A stretch of 64,000 nucleotides of DNA from the NCBI RefSeq assembly GCF_004006015.1, contig NZ_CP034766.1, positions 1,116,001 through 1,180,000 of the forward strand, read 5' to 3'. This DNA is from Rhodococcus sp. X156. GTDB taxonomy: Bacteria; Actinomycetota; Actinomycetes; Mycobacteriales; Mycobacteriaceae. The notes under the pieces were generated by a model, which was not told where the DNA came from, searched no databases, and worked only from the letters and a program-made list of their open reading frames with translations. Positions 1-8,530 of this stretch are shown here, piece by piece (the stretch's first letter is position 1; every line of letters begins with the position of its first letter). A program made the translations under genes and the position numbers.

Positions 1-1
1 C

Positions 2-706
2 GAGCTGGAGCAGGTGCGCGCGGACTGGGCCCGCGACCAGGCGCGGCTGGCGGCCGAGCAGGCCAGGGCCGAGCGGGCCGAGCGCGAGCGCGACCAGGCC
101 CGGCTGGCGGCGGGGGAGGCCCGCAACGCCGACGACGTGCGGCTGCGGCTGCTGCTGGACACCCTCACCGGGGTGGGCAAGGGCCTGCGCTCCGAGCTGG
201 GCATCTACCCGCAGACCACCGCCCGCGGCGTGCTGCCGGCCGACCAGGTGGCCGCCGCCCTCGCTCGGCCGCGCACCCCCGGCCGGGTGCTGCCCGACGA
301 GCGCGCGCTGGACCGGGCGCTGCGGCTGCCGGAGGTGCACCTGCTGGTGGACGGCTACAACGTGAGCAAGACCGGGTACCCGCAGCTGACGCTGATCGCC
401 CAGCGCGACCGGCTGGTGCGCTCGCTGGCGCTGCTGGCCGCCCAGACCCGGGCGGAGGTCACCGTGGTGTTCGACGGCGCGGCGGTGGTCTCCGGCGGCG
501 GACACGTGTGGGCGCGCGGGGTGCGGGTGGTCTTCAGCGCCGACGGCGTGATCGCCGACGACGTCATCCGCGAGCTCACCGCCGCCGAGCCGGAGGGCCG
601 GCCGGTGGTGGTGGCCAGCTCCGACCGGGAGGTGGCCGAGTCGGTGCGGGCGATGGGCGCGCACAGCGTCGCCTCGGACGTGCTCCTGGAGCGGCTGGCC
701 CGCTGA
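2..706 (+). CDS. NYN (PIN-like) domain protein, 5' end outside window
   Basis: The reading frame is open to the left edge, so the true start lies upstream; about 234 residues are visible. The first 45 or so are an Arg/Glu/Ala-rich heptad-like stretch, probably coiled coil, with two near-identical copies of a block containing RDQARLAA. The C-terminal half is an NYN/YacP-type fold: LLVDGYNV, then VVFDGA, ADDVI and VVASSDREV, which supply the spaced acidic residues typical of PIN-like metal-dependent RNases. The family is predicted to cleave or bind RNA, but the substrate is unknown. It lies just upstream of a small conserved protein on the same strand. The domain call is firm; the biochemical role is inferred. 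Confidence 0.8.
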   Translation, partial: ELEQVRADWARDQARLAAEQARAERAERERDQARLAAGEARNADDVRLRLLLDTLTGVGKGLRSELGIYPQTTARGVLPADQVAAALARPRTPGRVLPDERALDRALRLPEVHLLVDGYNVSKTGYPQLTLIAQRDRLVRSLALLAAQTRAEVTVVFDGAAVVSGGGHVWARGVRVVFSADGVIADDVIRELTAAEPEGRPVVVASSDREVAESVRAMGAHSVASDVLLERLAR

Positions 707-794
707 GCACGGGTTCTTGTCGGTGCCCGCCCCTAGCGTCCGCGCCGAGGCCGGTCAGGAGCCACCCGACCGCTCGGCGAGATGGAGCAGGACC

Positions 795-1046
795 ATGGTG
801 ATCGACTGCGACACGTGTGCGGTGCGCGACCTCGCGTGCGGAGACTGCGTGATCTCCGTGCTGCTGGGCCACCCCGGGCTCCCCGCGCCGGCCACGGCCA
901 CCACCGGGCTGCCCGCTCGCAGCGCGGTGGAGATCGGGGCCGAGGAGCAGCGGGCCATGGAGGTGCTGGCCGAGGCCGGCATGGTGCCCCGCCTGCGGCT
1001 GGTGCCCCAGGATCCGCCGCCGGCGCCGGACCGCCGCGCGGGCTGA
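795..1046 (+). CDS. Small conserved actinobacterial protein, Cys-rich N-terminus
   Basis: An 83-residue protein beginning MVIDCDTCAVRDLACGDC. Four cysteines lie in the first 20 residues (C5, C8, C15, C18) in a CxxC-x6-CxxC arrangement, which looks like a small metal (zinc or Fe-S) site. The rest is Ala/Pro-rich with one likely helix (EEQRAMEVLAEAGMV). I chose the ATG at 795 because it follows a weak GAGCAGGA-like ribosome site and puts the cysteine block at the very start; an in-frame start at 717 would add a Pro/Arg-rich stretch unlike a real N-terminus. I recognise it as a conserved hypothetical of actinobacteria but know no function. Confidence 0.7.
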   Translation: MVIDCDTCAVRDLACGDCVISVLLGHPGLPAPATATTGLPARSAVEIGAEEQRAMEVLAEAGMVPRLRLVPQDPPPAPDRRAG

Positions 1047-1097
1047 GCCGCCTCGTGGGGCAGCGGCGGCTCGCCCTGTCCCCCTAGGGTGGTCGGC

Positions 1098-2468
1098 ATG
1101 GCAGACACCGAGCACGAGCCCCTCGAGCCCACTGAGCCTTCCGAGTCCACGGAGCCCGTGGTGGAGGTGACGGAGCCCGCACCCACCGAGCCGACCGCAC
1201 CCACCGAGCCCGCCGCGCCGGAAGCCCCGGTGCAGCCCGCCGGGGACCGGGAGCTCGATGTCGTCCTGTTCGGAGCCACCGGCTTCGTCGGCAAGCTCGT
1301 GGCCCGCTACCTGGCCGAGCACGCCCCGGCGGACCTGCGCGTGGGCCTGGCCGGTCGCTCCCTGCAGCGGCTGGAGTCGGCTCGCGCGGGGCTGGGCCCG
1401 GCCGCGCAGAGCTGGCCGCTGGTGGTGGCCGACGCGGCCGACGCCGACGCGGTGGGCCGGGTGGCCCAGGCCGCCCGGGTGGTCGCCACCACGGTGGGGC
1501 CCTACGCCAAGTACGGCCTGCCCCTGGTGCGCGCCTGCGCCGCCGCGGGCACCGACTACGTCGACCTCACCGGCGAGGTGCTCTTCGTCCGCGACAGCAT
1601 GGCCGCCGCCCACGACGTGGCGGCGCGCACCGGTGCCCGCATCGTGCACTCCTGCGGCTTCGACTCCATCCCCTCCGACCTCGGGGTGCTCAGCCTGCAC
1701 GAGCAGGTCCGCGCGGACGGCGCCGGCGAGCTCACCGACACCACGCTGGTGGTGAAGGCGGCCCGCGGCGGGTTCAGCGGCGGCACCATCGACTCGCTGC
1801 GCAACCAGGTGGACGTGGTGCGCACCGACCCGTCCCTGGCCGAGCACGTGGCCGACCCCTACGCGATGAGCCCCGACCGCGCCGCCGAGCCGCAGCTGGG
1901 CGAGGAGGCCGACCAGGCCTTCGTGCGCCGCGACCCCGAGGTGGGCGGCTGGACGGCCCCGTTCGTCATGGCGCAGTACAACACCCGGATCGTGCGGCGC
2001 AGCAACGCGCTGCAGGGCTGGGCCTACGGCCGCACGCTCCGCTACCGCGAGGTGATCGGCTGCGGCGACTCGGTGGTCTCACCCGGTGCTGCGCTGGCCA
2101 TCGCCGGCGGCACCTGGGGTGCTGCGGCCGGGCTCATGTTCGGCCCCGCCCGCTGGGTGCTCGACCGGGTGCTGCCCAGCCCCGGCAGCGGCCCGTCCGA
2201 GCGAGCGCAGCGCAACGGCTACTTCCGGATGGAGGTGCACACCCGCACCACCACCGGTCGACGCTACGTGTGCACCGTCGCCGCGCAGGGTGATCCCGGT
2301 TACGCCGCGACCGCGATGATGATGGGGGAGAGCGCGCTGTGCCTGGCCCTGGACCGCGCGCAGCTGCCTGCAGCGGCGGGCGTGCTCACCCCGGCCAGCG
2401 CCATGGGGACCGCCCTGCTCGACAGGTTGCGCCGCGCCGGCATGACCTTCGACGTGGCGAGCCGTTGA
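1098..2468 (+). CDS. Saccharopine dehydrogenase-like / trans-acting enoyl reductase family protein
   Basis: A protein of about 456 residues. The first 50 or so are a Glu/Pro/Thr-rich low-complexity leader with repeated TEP and PTEP units. A Rossmann nucleotide-binding motif follows (VVLFGATGFVGKLVARYL), then the family signatures TTVGPYAKYG, CAAAGTDYVDLTGE and HSCGFDSIPSDLG. This family in mycobacteria includes trans-acting enoyl reductases that work with lipid polyketide synthases and related uncharacterised oxidoreductases. No polyketide synthase lies nearby, so the substrate is unknown. ATG at 1098 is preferred over the GTG at 1089 by codon preference only. It is followed by the riboswitch-controlled NlpC/P60 gene. 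Confidence 0.8.
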   Translation: MADTEHEPLEPTEPSESTEPVVEVTEPAPTEPTAPTEPAAPEAPVQPAGDRELDVVLFGATGFVGKLVARYLAEHAPADLRVGLAGRSLQRLESARAGLGPAAQSWPLVVADAADADAVGRVAQAARVVATTVGPYAKYGLPLVRACAAAGTDYVDLTGEVLFVRDSMAAAHDVAARTGARIVHSCGFDSIPSDLGVLSLHEQVRADGAGELTDTTLVVKAARGGFSGGTIDSLRNQVDVVRTDPSLAEHVADPYAMSPDRAAEPQLGEEADQAFVRRDPEVGGWTAPFVMAQYNTRIVRRSNALQGWAYGRTLRYREVIGCGDSVVSPGAALAIAGGTWGAAAGLMFGPARWVLDRVLPSPGSGPSERAQRNGYFRMEVHTRTTTGRRYVCTVAAQGDPGYAATAMMMGESALCLALDRAQLPAAAGVLTPASAMGTALLDRLRRAGMTFDVASR

Positions 2469-2500
2469 GCGACGCCACCCACGTCTCGAAACGGTCACAG

Positions 2501-2530
2501 TAGACACGGGGGATGTCCATTCCGTAACCT
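2501..2530 (+). promoter_or_regulatory. Putative promoter upstream of the ydaO riboswitch
   Basis: A TAGACA hexamer (2501-2506) and a TAACCT hexamer (2525-2530) are separated by 18 bases, a reasonable match to a housekeeping sigma promoter. Transcription starting about 7 bases downstream would give a leader that carries the whole riboswitch at 2581-2720. This is pattern matching only. Confidence 0.4.
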
Positions 2531-2580
2531 GGCCGAGACCTTCCAGGGGTTAGCGGTCTCAAGAGGATTGCACTGGGGGT

Positions 2581-2720
2581 CACCGCCGAGTCGACCCGTC
2601 GGGGAGTCGAGCCGGGAACCCAGTTCTCCGGGGTGAATCAGCTCGCCGCCGTCACGGGCGACCGCGCTGTAGGGCTGTTTGTGTCCAGTCCGAACCCGTC
2701 AGCTAACTCGGTAGGCGGTT
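2581..2720 (+). ncRNA. ydaO-type cyclic di-AMP riboswitch
   Basis: The leader of the NlpC/P60 gene carries the conserved blocks of the ydaO/yuaA class: a GGGAACCCA block near 2614-2622, GGGGTGAATC near 2630-2639, and the 3' block CCGTCAGCTAAC...GTAGGCGG at about 2696-2718. The ends pair as a P1 helix, ACCGCC at 2582-2587 with GGCGGT at 2714-2719. The class binds c-di-AMP and in actinobacteria usually controls cell-wall hydrolase genes, which fits the gene downstream. Only about 9 bases separate P1 from the AAGGAGA ribosome site, and I see no terminator hairpin between them. Control at translation or RNA stability is therefore more likely than attenuation (inference). Confidence 0.92.
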
Positions 2721-2745
2721 AACGGATACAAGGAGACTTCGCCCT

Positions 2746-3921
2746 GTGGCGTCCCTAGCTCGAGCTCGTACGGCCCGCACACGCACTGTTCGTGGCGTCC
2801 TCGCCGCCGGAATGGCCGCGGTGGCCATCGCCACGATGTCGGCCACCCCGGCCAGCGCCGACCCGGTGCTCCCCGACAACGCGACCCAGGCTGAGCAGGA
2901 GCTCGCCCGGCTGGGCCACGACGCCGAGGTGGTCAACGAGCAGCTCCTGGGCGCGCAGGTCGACCTGGACGCCAAGCAATCGCAGCGGGTCGACGCCGAG
3001 ACCCGGCTGGGTTCCGCGCAGGAGAGCCTCCGGGTGGCGCAGTCGGAGCAGGAGCAGTTCCGCGGCACCGTGGACGCCCTCACCTCCGCCTCCTACCAGG
3101 GCGCACGCCTGAACAAGCTGTCCGCGCTGATGATCAGCGAGTCGCCGCAGGACCTGCTCGACCAGATGTCGGGCCTGGACGTGCTGGCCGCGGACACCAA
3201 CGACCGGGTGCAGAAGTTCTCCGCCGCCTCCGCCCAGGCCGCCACCGCCGCCACCGACGCGCGCTCGGCCACTGCCGCCGCCAAGGCCGCCGCCGACGCC
3301 GCCGCCCTGGTGCAGGCGGACCTGCGCAAGAAGCAGGACGAGCTGAGCACCCGCGCCACCGCGGTCCGCGCCAAGCTGGCCTCGCTCACCGAGGCCGAGC
3401 GGGTGCGCTACGCCGGTGCCATCGTCCCGGCGGGCTTCGTCTCCCCGGTTCCCACCACCCCCGTCACGCCGCCCGCGGAGGCTGCCAGCCAGCCCGCGGC
3501 TCCCGCTGCGGCCGTTCGTGGCGGGGCCGTCGCCCCGGCCGCTCCCGCGGTCGCCAGCACCCGGTCCGCCGGTTCGGGTCGCGGCGCCACCGCCCTGCAG
3601 GCGGCGATGAGCAAGCTCGGCTCGCCCTACGTATACGGCGCCACCGGCCCCGGCTCCTTCGACTGCTCCGGGCTGACCCAGTGGGCCTTCCGCCAGGCCG
3701 GCACCGCCATCCCGCGCACCGCCGCAGCACAGGCCGGCGGCGGCACCCCGGTCTCCCGCGACCAGCTGCAGCCCGGCGACCTGGTGTTCTTCTACAGCCC
3801 GGTCTCGCACGTGGGCATCTACGCCGGCGGCGGCAACATGGTGCACGCCCCCACCGAGGGCCAGCCCGTCAAGGTCGCGCCGATGGGCAACATGCCCTAC
3901 ACCGGTGCTCGCCGCTACTGA
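2746..3921 (+). CDS. ripC: Secreted NlpC/P60 peptidoglycan endopeptidase, RipC-like
   Basis: A 391-residue exported wall hydrolase that should cut the peptide stems of peptidoglycan. Order: an Arg-rich then hydrophobic signal peptide ending near ASADP (about residue 38); a long coiled-coil region (about 45-225); a Pro/Ala linker; and a C-terminal NlpC/P60 domain from about 280. The catalytic Cys is C307 in FDCSGLTQWAF, with H355 in SHVGIYAGG and a further H367 in VHAPTEG. The GTG at 2746 follows AAGGAGA by about 10 bases. It matches M. tuberculosis RipC (Rv2190c) in length, domain order and position. Expression is probably set by the c-di-AMP riboswitch immediately upstream. Confidence 0.88.
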   Translation: MASLARARTARTRTVRGVLAAGMAAVAIATMSATPASADPVLPDNATQAEQELARLGHDAEVVNEQLLGAQVDLDAKQSQRVDAETRLGSAQESLRVAQSEQEQFRGTVDALTSASYQGARLNKLSALMISESPQDLLDQMSGLDVLAADTNDRVQKFSAASAQAATAATDARSATAAAKAAADAAALVQADLRKKQDELSTRATAVRAKLASLTEAERVRYAGAIVPAGFVSPVPTTPVTPPAEAASQPAAPAAAVRGGAVAPAAPAVASTRSAGSGRGATALQAAMSKLGSPYVYGATGPGSFDCSGLTQWAFRQAGTAIPRTAAAQAGGGTPVSRDQLQPGDLVFFYSPVSHVGIYAGGGNMVHAPTEGQPVKVAPMGNMPYTGARRY

Positions 3922-3999
3922 TCACTCCGCTGCACTGATCCGCGCGGGCCACCGGAACGGACACCCCGCCACGACGACGGGGTGTCCTAGGCTGGACCG

Positions 4000-5376
4000 A
4001 TGAGCAGTCGTGCGCTGCCGCGCGTCCTGCTGGCGGCGCTCGTGCTCGTCCTGGTGATCACCGCGGCCGTGGTGGCGCTGCGGTCGGACACCCCAACGTC
4101 GCGGGACGCGGGAGTGTCCGGGCCCAGCACCACCGGTGCCCCACCGCTGACCGCCACCGCCTCGCAGAACGCAGTGCCGCCCGCGGCGAGCCAGGCCGCG
4201 CGCAAGAAGGCGGTGCAACAGCTGCTCGACCAGTGGGCCGTCGCCGTGCGCAGCAACGACTCCGCGCTGCTGGCCACCCTGTTCGACACGGGTGCCGACG
4301 TCGGCTTCCCTGCCGCCGAGGCCCGCAGGGCCGCCAACCTCGCCCAGGTGCCGCTGGCCGACTGGGGCTACGACATCACCGAGGAGGCGGTGCCCACCGT
4401 CGACCCCGCGGTGACCGCGCGGCTGGGCGCCGACGAGGTCTGGTCGCCACCGGTGGTGCTGCGCTACGCCATCGCCGGGGCGGACGCCGCCAGCACCACC
4501 CGCCCGGTGGGCGTGGTGCTGGCCCGCCGCGGACAGGTGTGGCGGCTGGTCAGCGACACCGCCGCCGACCGCTACGGCCGCAGCACCTGGCGCGGGCTGT
4601 GGGACTTCGGCCCGGTGATCGCCCGGGTGGTGCCCCAGGGAGTGGTGCTCGGCCACCCCAGCCGCGCCGCCGACCTCGACCTGCTGGCCAAGGAGCTCGG
4701 CCCGGCGGTCGCCGCGGTCACCGACTTCTGGGGGCCGGGCTGGCAGCAGCGCGCCGCGGTCTTCCTGCCAGACCACCAGGACGAGCTGCGCGCGCTGGTG
4801 GGCCCGGACTTCGCCGAGGGGGAGATTGCCGCAGTCTCCATCGCGGACAACATCGACCGCTCCGCGGGCACCGTCCGTGGCCAGCGAGTGGTGTTCAACC
4901 CGGCCACGCTGAGCCGGCTCACCCCGCTGTCGCGCCGGGTGGTGCTGCGCCACGAGCTCACCCACGTGGCCGCGCGGGCCGCCACCAGCGCCCAGGCCCC
5001 GGTGTGGCTGGCCGAAGGCTTCGCCGACTACGTCGGCTACCGGGCCAGCGGGGTCTCGCTGTCCGACGGCGCACCCGCCGTGGCCGCGGTGGTGCGCTCG
5101 GCGGGCCCACCGGACAGCCTGCCCGTGGACACCCAGTTCGCCACCACCACCAGCGGCGCCAAGGTGGAGCTGGCCTACCAGCTGTCGTGGTCGTTCGCGG
5201 TGTTCCTGGCCGCCACCCGGGGCGAGGACGCGCTGCGCGGGGTGTACCTCGCCGTCGCTGCACTACCCGCTCCCTCCACCGCGGAGATCGACGCCGCGGT
5301 GCAGCCGGTGCTCGGCGTCTCGCTCGGCGCCCTGCTGGTCGAGTGGGGCCGCTGGCTGCAGCAGGCGCTGGACTAG
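4000..5376 (+). CDS. Membrane-anchored gluzincin-type metalloprotease, uncharacterised
   Basis: A 458-residue protein with one N-terminal membrane segment (about residues 8-27) and an otherwise extracellular body. Residues 65-180 resemble an NTF2-like fold (KKAVQQLLDQWAVAVRSND). The C-terminal half holds a zinc-protease signature, HELTH at 318-322, with a downstream Glu at 339 in WLAEGFADY, the spacing expected of HExxH...E gluzincins. It sits where M. tuberculosis has Rv2189c, 10 bases before pimB. The substrate is unknown; by location it would act on the outer face of the membrane or in the wall. Catalytic residues are complete, so activity is plausible. Confidence 0.72.
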   Translation: MSSRALPRVLLAALVLVLVITAAVVALRSDTPTSRDAGVSGPSTTGAPPLTATASQNAVPPAASQAARKKAVQQLLDQWAVAVRSNDSALLATLFDTGADVGFPAAEARRAANLAQVPLADWGYDITEEAVPTVDPAVTARLGADEVWSPPVVLRYAIAGADAASTTRPVGVVLARRGQVWRLVSDTAADRYGRSTWRGLWDFGPVIARVVPQGVVLGHPSRAADLDLLAKELGPAVAAVTDFWGPGWQQRAAVFLPDHQDELRALVGPDFAEGEIAAVSIADNIDRSAGTVRGQRVVFNPATLSRLTPLSRRVVLRHELTHVAARAATSAQAPVWLAEGFADYVGYRASGVSLSDGAPAVAAVVRSAGPPDSLPVDTQFATTTSGAKVELAYQLSWSFAVFLAATRGEDALRGVYLAVAALPAPSTAEIDAAVQPVLGVSLGALLVEWGRWLQQALD

Positions 5377-5386
5377 CCTGCTCAGG

Positions 5387-6517
5387 ATGCGCCGGACACT
5401 CGTGGTGACCAACGACTTTCCCCCACGACCGGGCGGCATCCAGTCCTACCTGCACACCTTCGCCCAGCACCTGCCCGCCGACGAGCTGGTGGTCTACGCC
5501 CCGTCCTGGCGGGGCGACTCGCACGTGCGCTTCGACGCCGCGCAGCCCTTCGAGGTGGTGCGCCACCCCAGGACGCTGATGCTGCCCACCCCCGACGTGC
5601 TGGCTCGGGCTCGCCGGCTGCTGGTGGACCGGCAGTGCTCGGCGGTGTGGTTCGGCGCGGCGGCCCCGCTGGCGCTGCTCGGCCCGGCGCTGCGCTCGGC
5701 CGGCGCCGAGCGGGTGCTGGCCAGCACGCACGGCCACGAGGTGGGCTGGTCGATGCTGCCCGCTGCCCGCAGCGCCCTGCGCCGCATCGGCGACAGCGCC
5801 GACGTCGTCACCTACGTCAGCCGCTACACCCGCGGGCGCTTCGCCTCGGCGTTCGGTCCCCGCGCCGCGCTGGAGCACCTGCCCTCCGGCGTGGACACCA
5901 CCGTGTTCCAGCCCGACCCGGCCGCGCGCGCCGAGCTGCGCGCCCGCTACGGGCTGGGGGAGCGCCCGGTGGTGGTGTGCGTGTCCCGGATGGTGCCGCG
6001 CAAGGGGCAGGACATGCTGATCCGCGCGCTGCCCCAGATCCAGCGGCAGGTGCCCGGTGCCGCCCTGGTGCTGGTGGGCGGCGGGCCCTACTCCGACACC
6101 CTGCACAAGCTGGCCGCCGCCACCGGGGTGGCCCAGGACGTGGTGTTCACCGGGGGAGTGCCCGCCGACGAGCTGGCCGCCCACCACACCTTCGGCGACG
6201 TCTTCGCCATGCCCTGCCGCACCCGCGGCGCGGGGCTGGACGTGGAGGGGCTGGGCATCGTGTACCTGGAGGCCTCCGCCTCGGGGCTGCCGGTGGTGGC
6301 CGGACGCTCCGGCGGCGCCCCGGAGACGGTGCTGGACGGACAGACCGGGCGGGTGGTGGACGGGCGCGACGTGGACGAGCTGGCCCGCGCCGTCGGCGGA
6401 CTGCTGGCCGACCCCGACCTCGCCGCGCGGATGGGGGCGGCCGGGCGCACCTGGGCGGCGGAGCACTGGCGCTGGGACCGGCTGTCCCAGCGGCTGCGCA
6501 CCCTCATCGACGGCTGA
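5387..6517 (+). CDS. pimB: PimB' GDP-mannose-dependent phosphatidylinositol mannosyltransferase
   Basis: A 376-residue GT-B glycosyltransferase of family GT4. It adds the second mannose to phosphatidylinositol monomannoside on the inner membrane face, an early step to PIMs, lipomannan and lipoarabinomannan. Evidence: the N-terminal VVTNDFPPRPGGIQSYL glycine loop, the donor-domain GGGPYSDTLHKLA and the C-terminal EASASGLPVVAGRSGGAPE, which carries the nucleotide-sugar-binding acidic motif. Length and position between Rv2189c-like and fadD15 match Rv2188c. ATG start 10 bases after the metalloprotease stop. MptA further along acts later in the same pathway. Confidence 0.9.
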   Translation: MRRTLVVTNDFPPRPGGIQSYLHTFAQHLPADELVVYAPSWRGDSHVRFDAAQPFEVVRHPRTLMLPTPDVLARARRLLVDRQCSAVWFGAAAPLALLGPALRSAGAERVLASTHGHEVGWSMLPAARSALRRIGDSADVVTYVSRYTRGRFASAFGPRAALEHLPSGVDTTVFQPDPAARAELRARYGLGERPVVVCVSRMVPRKGQDMLIRALPQIQRQVPGAALVLVGGGPYSDTLHKLAAATGVAQDVVFTGGVPADELAAHHTFGDVFAMPCRTRGAGLDVEGLGIVYLEASASGLPVVAGRSGGAPETVLDGQTGRVVDGRDVDELARAVGGLLADPDLAARMGAAGRTWAAEHWRWDRLSQRLRTLIDG

Positions 6518-6556
6518 GCCCACCGCGCCAGGGCAACAGCGGCCCCGGGACAGGCA

Positions 6557-6600
6557 CAGCACAGCGCCCCCGCGACGTCGGTCGCGGGGGCGCTGTGCTG
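6557..6600. terminator. Bidirectional hairpin terminator between pimB and fadD15
   Basis: A perfect 20-bp inverted repeat, 6557-6576 with 6581-6600, around a GTCG loop. It lies between two converging genes. There is no T-run on either side, as is common in GC-rich actinobacteria. Confidence 0.8.
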
Positions 6601-6640
6601 GCGGCGGGGCGGCCTGGGCTGTCGGCCAGACCGCGGCGAG

Positions 6641-8470
6641 CTACGTGGTGTAGATGCTCTCGATGTCGGTGGCGAAGGACTTGGCCACCACGTTGCGCTT
6701 GAGCTTGAGCGTGGGGGTCAGCTCACCGGTGTCCTCGGTGAAGTCCACCGGCAGGATGCGGAACTTCTTGATGGCCTCGGCGTGGGAGACCGCCTTGTTG
6801 GCGTTGGTCACCGCGCCCTCGATGTCGGCCAGCAGCTGCACGTCCTCCACCAGGCTGGCGACGTCGGTGTCCGCGGGCTTGCCGTGGGCCTTGAGCCAGT
6901 CGGGGAACGCCTCGGGGTCGATGGTGATGAGCGCACCGATGAACGGCTTCTGGTCGCCGACCACCATGCACTGGCTGATCAGCGGGTGCTGGCGGAGCTT
7001 GTCCTCCAGCACGGCGGGTGCCACGTTCTTGCCGCCGGCGGTGACGATCAGCTCCTTCTTGCGGCCGGTGATCGTCAGGTAGCCGTCGGAGTCCAGCGAG
7101 CCGAGGTCGCCGGTGCGGAACCAGCCGTCGACGAAGGTGTCCTTGGTGGCCTGCTCGTTGTGCCAGTAGCCGGAGAACACCACGTCCCCGGTCGCCAGGA
7201 TCTCCTCGTCCTCGGCCACCCGCACCGCGCAGCCGGGGATGGGGCGCCCGACGGTGCCCATCTTCTGGGCGCCCGGGCCGTTGGCGGTGAGGGCCGCGGT
7301 GGTCTCGGTGAGCCCGTAGCCCTCGTACACCGGCACGCCCACACCGCTGAAGAAGTGGCCCAGCCGGGCACCCAGCGGTGCGCCACCGACGATGGCGGCG
7401 TTGCAGCGCCCGCCGAGGGCGGCCTTGAGCTTGGCGTAGACCAGCTTGTCGAACACGGCGTGGCGGACCGTGAGGGCCAGGCTCGGGCCCCCGGTGTACT
7501 GGGCCTCGCTGTAGGCCACCGCGGTGGCGTCGGCGGCCTCGAAGATCTTGCCCTTGAGGCTGCCGCCGGAGTGCGCCTTCTGGCGGGCGGTGTTGTAGAC
7601 CTTCTCGAACACGCGCGGCACCGAGAGGACGAAGTCGGGCTTGAACACGCCGAGGTCGTTGACCAGGTTCTTCACGTCGGCGGTGTGGCCGAGCACCACG
7701 CGCTTCTCGAAGCTGGCCACGGCGATGACCCGGGCGAAGACGTGAGCCAGTGGCAGGAACAGCAGGGTGCGCTGGCCGGGGTGCATCAGCTTGGCGAACA
7801 CCGAGGTGGCCGAGTCGGACTCCGCGAGCAGGTTGCGGTGGGTGAGGATGCAGCCCTTGGGGCGGCCGGTGGTGCCGGAGGTGTAGATGAGGGTGGCCAT
7901 GTCGTCGGCGACCACCTCCCGGCGGCGCGCGTGCAGCTCGTCGTCGGTGATGCCGGCGCCGGCCTGGGTGAGGGCCTCCACGGCGGCCGAGCCGGAGCCC
8001 TCCAGGACGTGGGCCTCGGTGCCCTCGATCTGCCAGGTGTGCGCGAGGTCGGGGCACTCGGCCTCGATGGTGTTGAGCATCGCGCGGTGCTTGGCGTTCT
8101 CGCAGACGATGCCCACGGCGGCGGAGTCGCTGAGGATCCACTGCACCTGGTCGGCGGAGGAGGTCTCGTAGATCGGCACCGTCACCGCGCCGGCGGTCCA
8201 GATGGCGAAGTCGATGAGTTCCCACTCGTAGCGGGTGGCCGAGAGCAGTCCCACCCGGTCGCCCTTCTGCACGCCCGAGGCCATCAGTCCCTTGGCCACC
8301 GCGGTCACCTGCACCGCGAACTCCGCTGCCGTGACGTCGGTCCACTCGCCACCGACCCGGCGCTGGAACATCACCGTGTCTGGATAGCTCTCAGCGTGGG
8401 AGAACACCATCGCGGCCACGCTGGCGCTGTCGTCGACGGAGTAGTTGGAAGGGACGCTGTACTCACGCAC
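6641..8470 (-). CDS. fadD15: Long-chain fatty-acid-CoA ligase FadD15
   Basis: A 609-residue adenylate-forming enzyme that activates long-chain fatty acids to acyl-CoA through an acyl-AMP intermediate. The P-loop-like AMP motif YTSGTTGRPKG spans residues 196-206. GYGLTETTAA, the DGWFRTGDLG hinge region and GRKKELIVTAGGKNV (with the family Lys) follow in the expected order. GTG start at 8470 behind a GGAGG site about 7 bases upstream. Length and place match M. tuberculosis Rv2187. It is divergent from the small SRPBCC genes at 8612, sharing a 141-base intergenic region that holds a perfect tandem repeat. Confidence 0.9.
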   Translation of the reverse strand: MREYSVPSNYSVDDSASVAAMVFSHAESYPDTVMFQRRVGGEWTDVTAAEFAVQVTAVAKGLMASGVQKGDRVGLLSATRYEWELIDFAIWTAGAVTVPIYETSSADQVQWILSDSAAVGIVCENAKHRAMLNTIEAECPDLAHTWQIEGTEAHVLEGSGSAAVEALTQAGAGITDDELHARRREVVADDMATLIYTSGTTGRPKGCILTHRNLLAESDSATSVFAKLMHPGQRTLLFLPLAHVFARVIAVASFEKRVVLGHTADVKNLVNDLGVFKPDFVLSVPRVFEKVYNTARQKAHSGGSLKGKIFEAADATAVAYSEAQYTGGPSLALTVRHAVFDKLVYAKLKAALGGRCNAAIVGGAPLGARLGHFFSGVGVPVYEGYGLTETTAALTANGPGAQKMGTVGRPIPGCAVRVAEDEEILATGDVVFSGYWHNEQATKDTFVDGWFRTGDLGSLDSDGYLTITGRKKELIVTAGGKNVAPAVLEDKLRQHPLISQCMVVGDQKPFIGALITIDPEAFPDWLKAHGKPADTDVASLVEDVQLLADIEGAVTNANKAVSHAEAIKKFRILPVDFTEDTGELTPTLKLKRNVVAKSFATDIESIYTT

Positions 8471-8530
8471 GAAGTGCCTCCGGTCAGGTGTGGAGCTGGG
8501 CTGCTCAGTCAGGCAAGTGCCTGTTACCTC

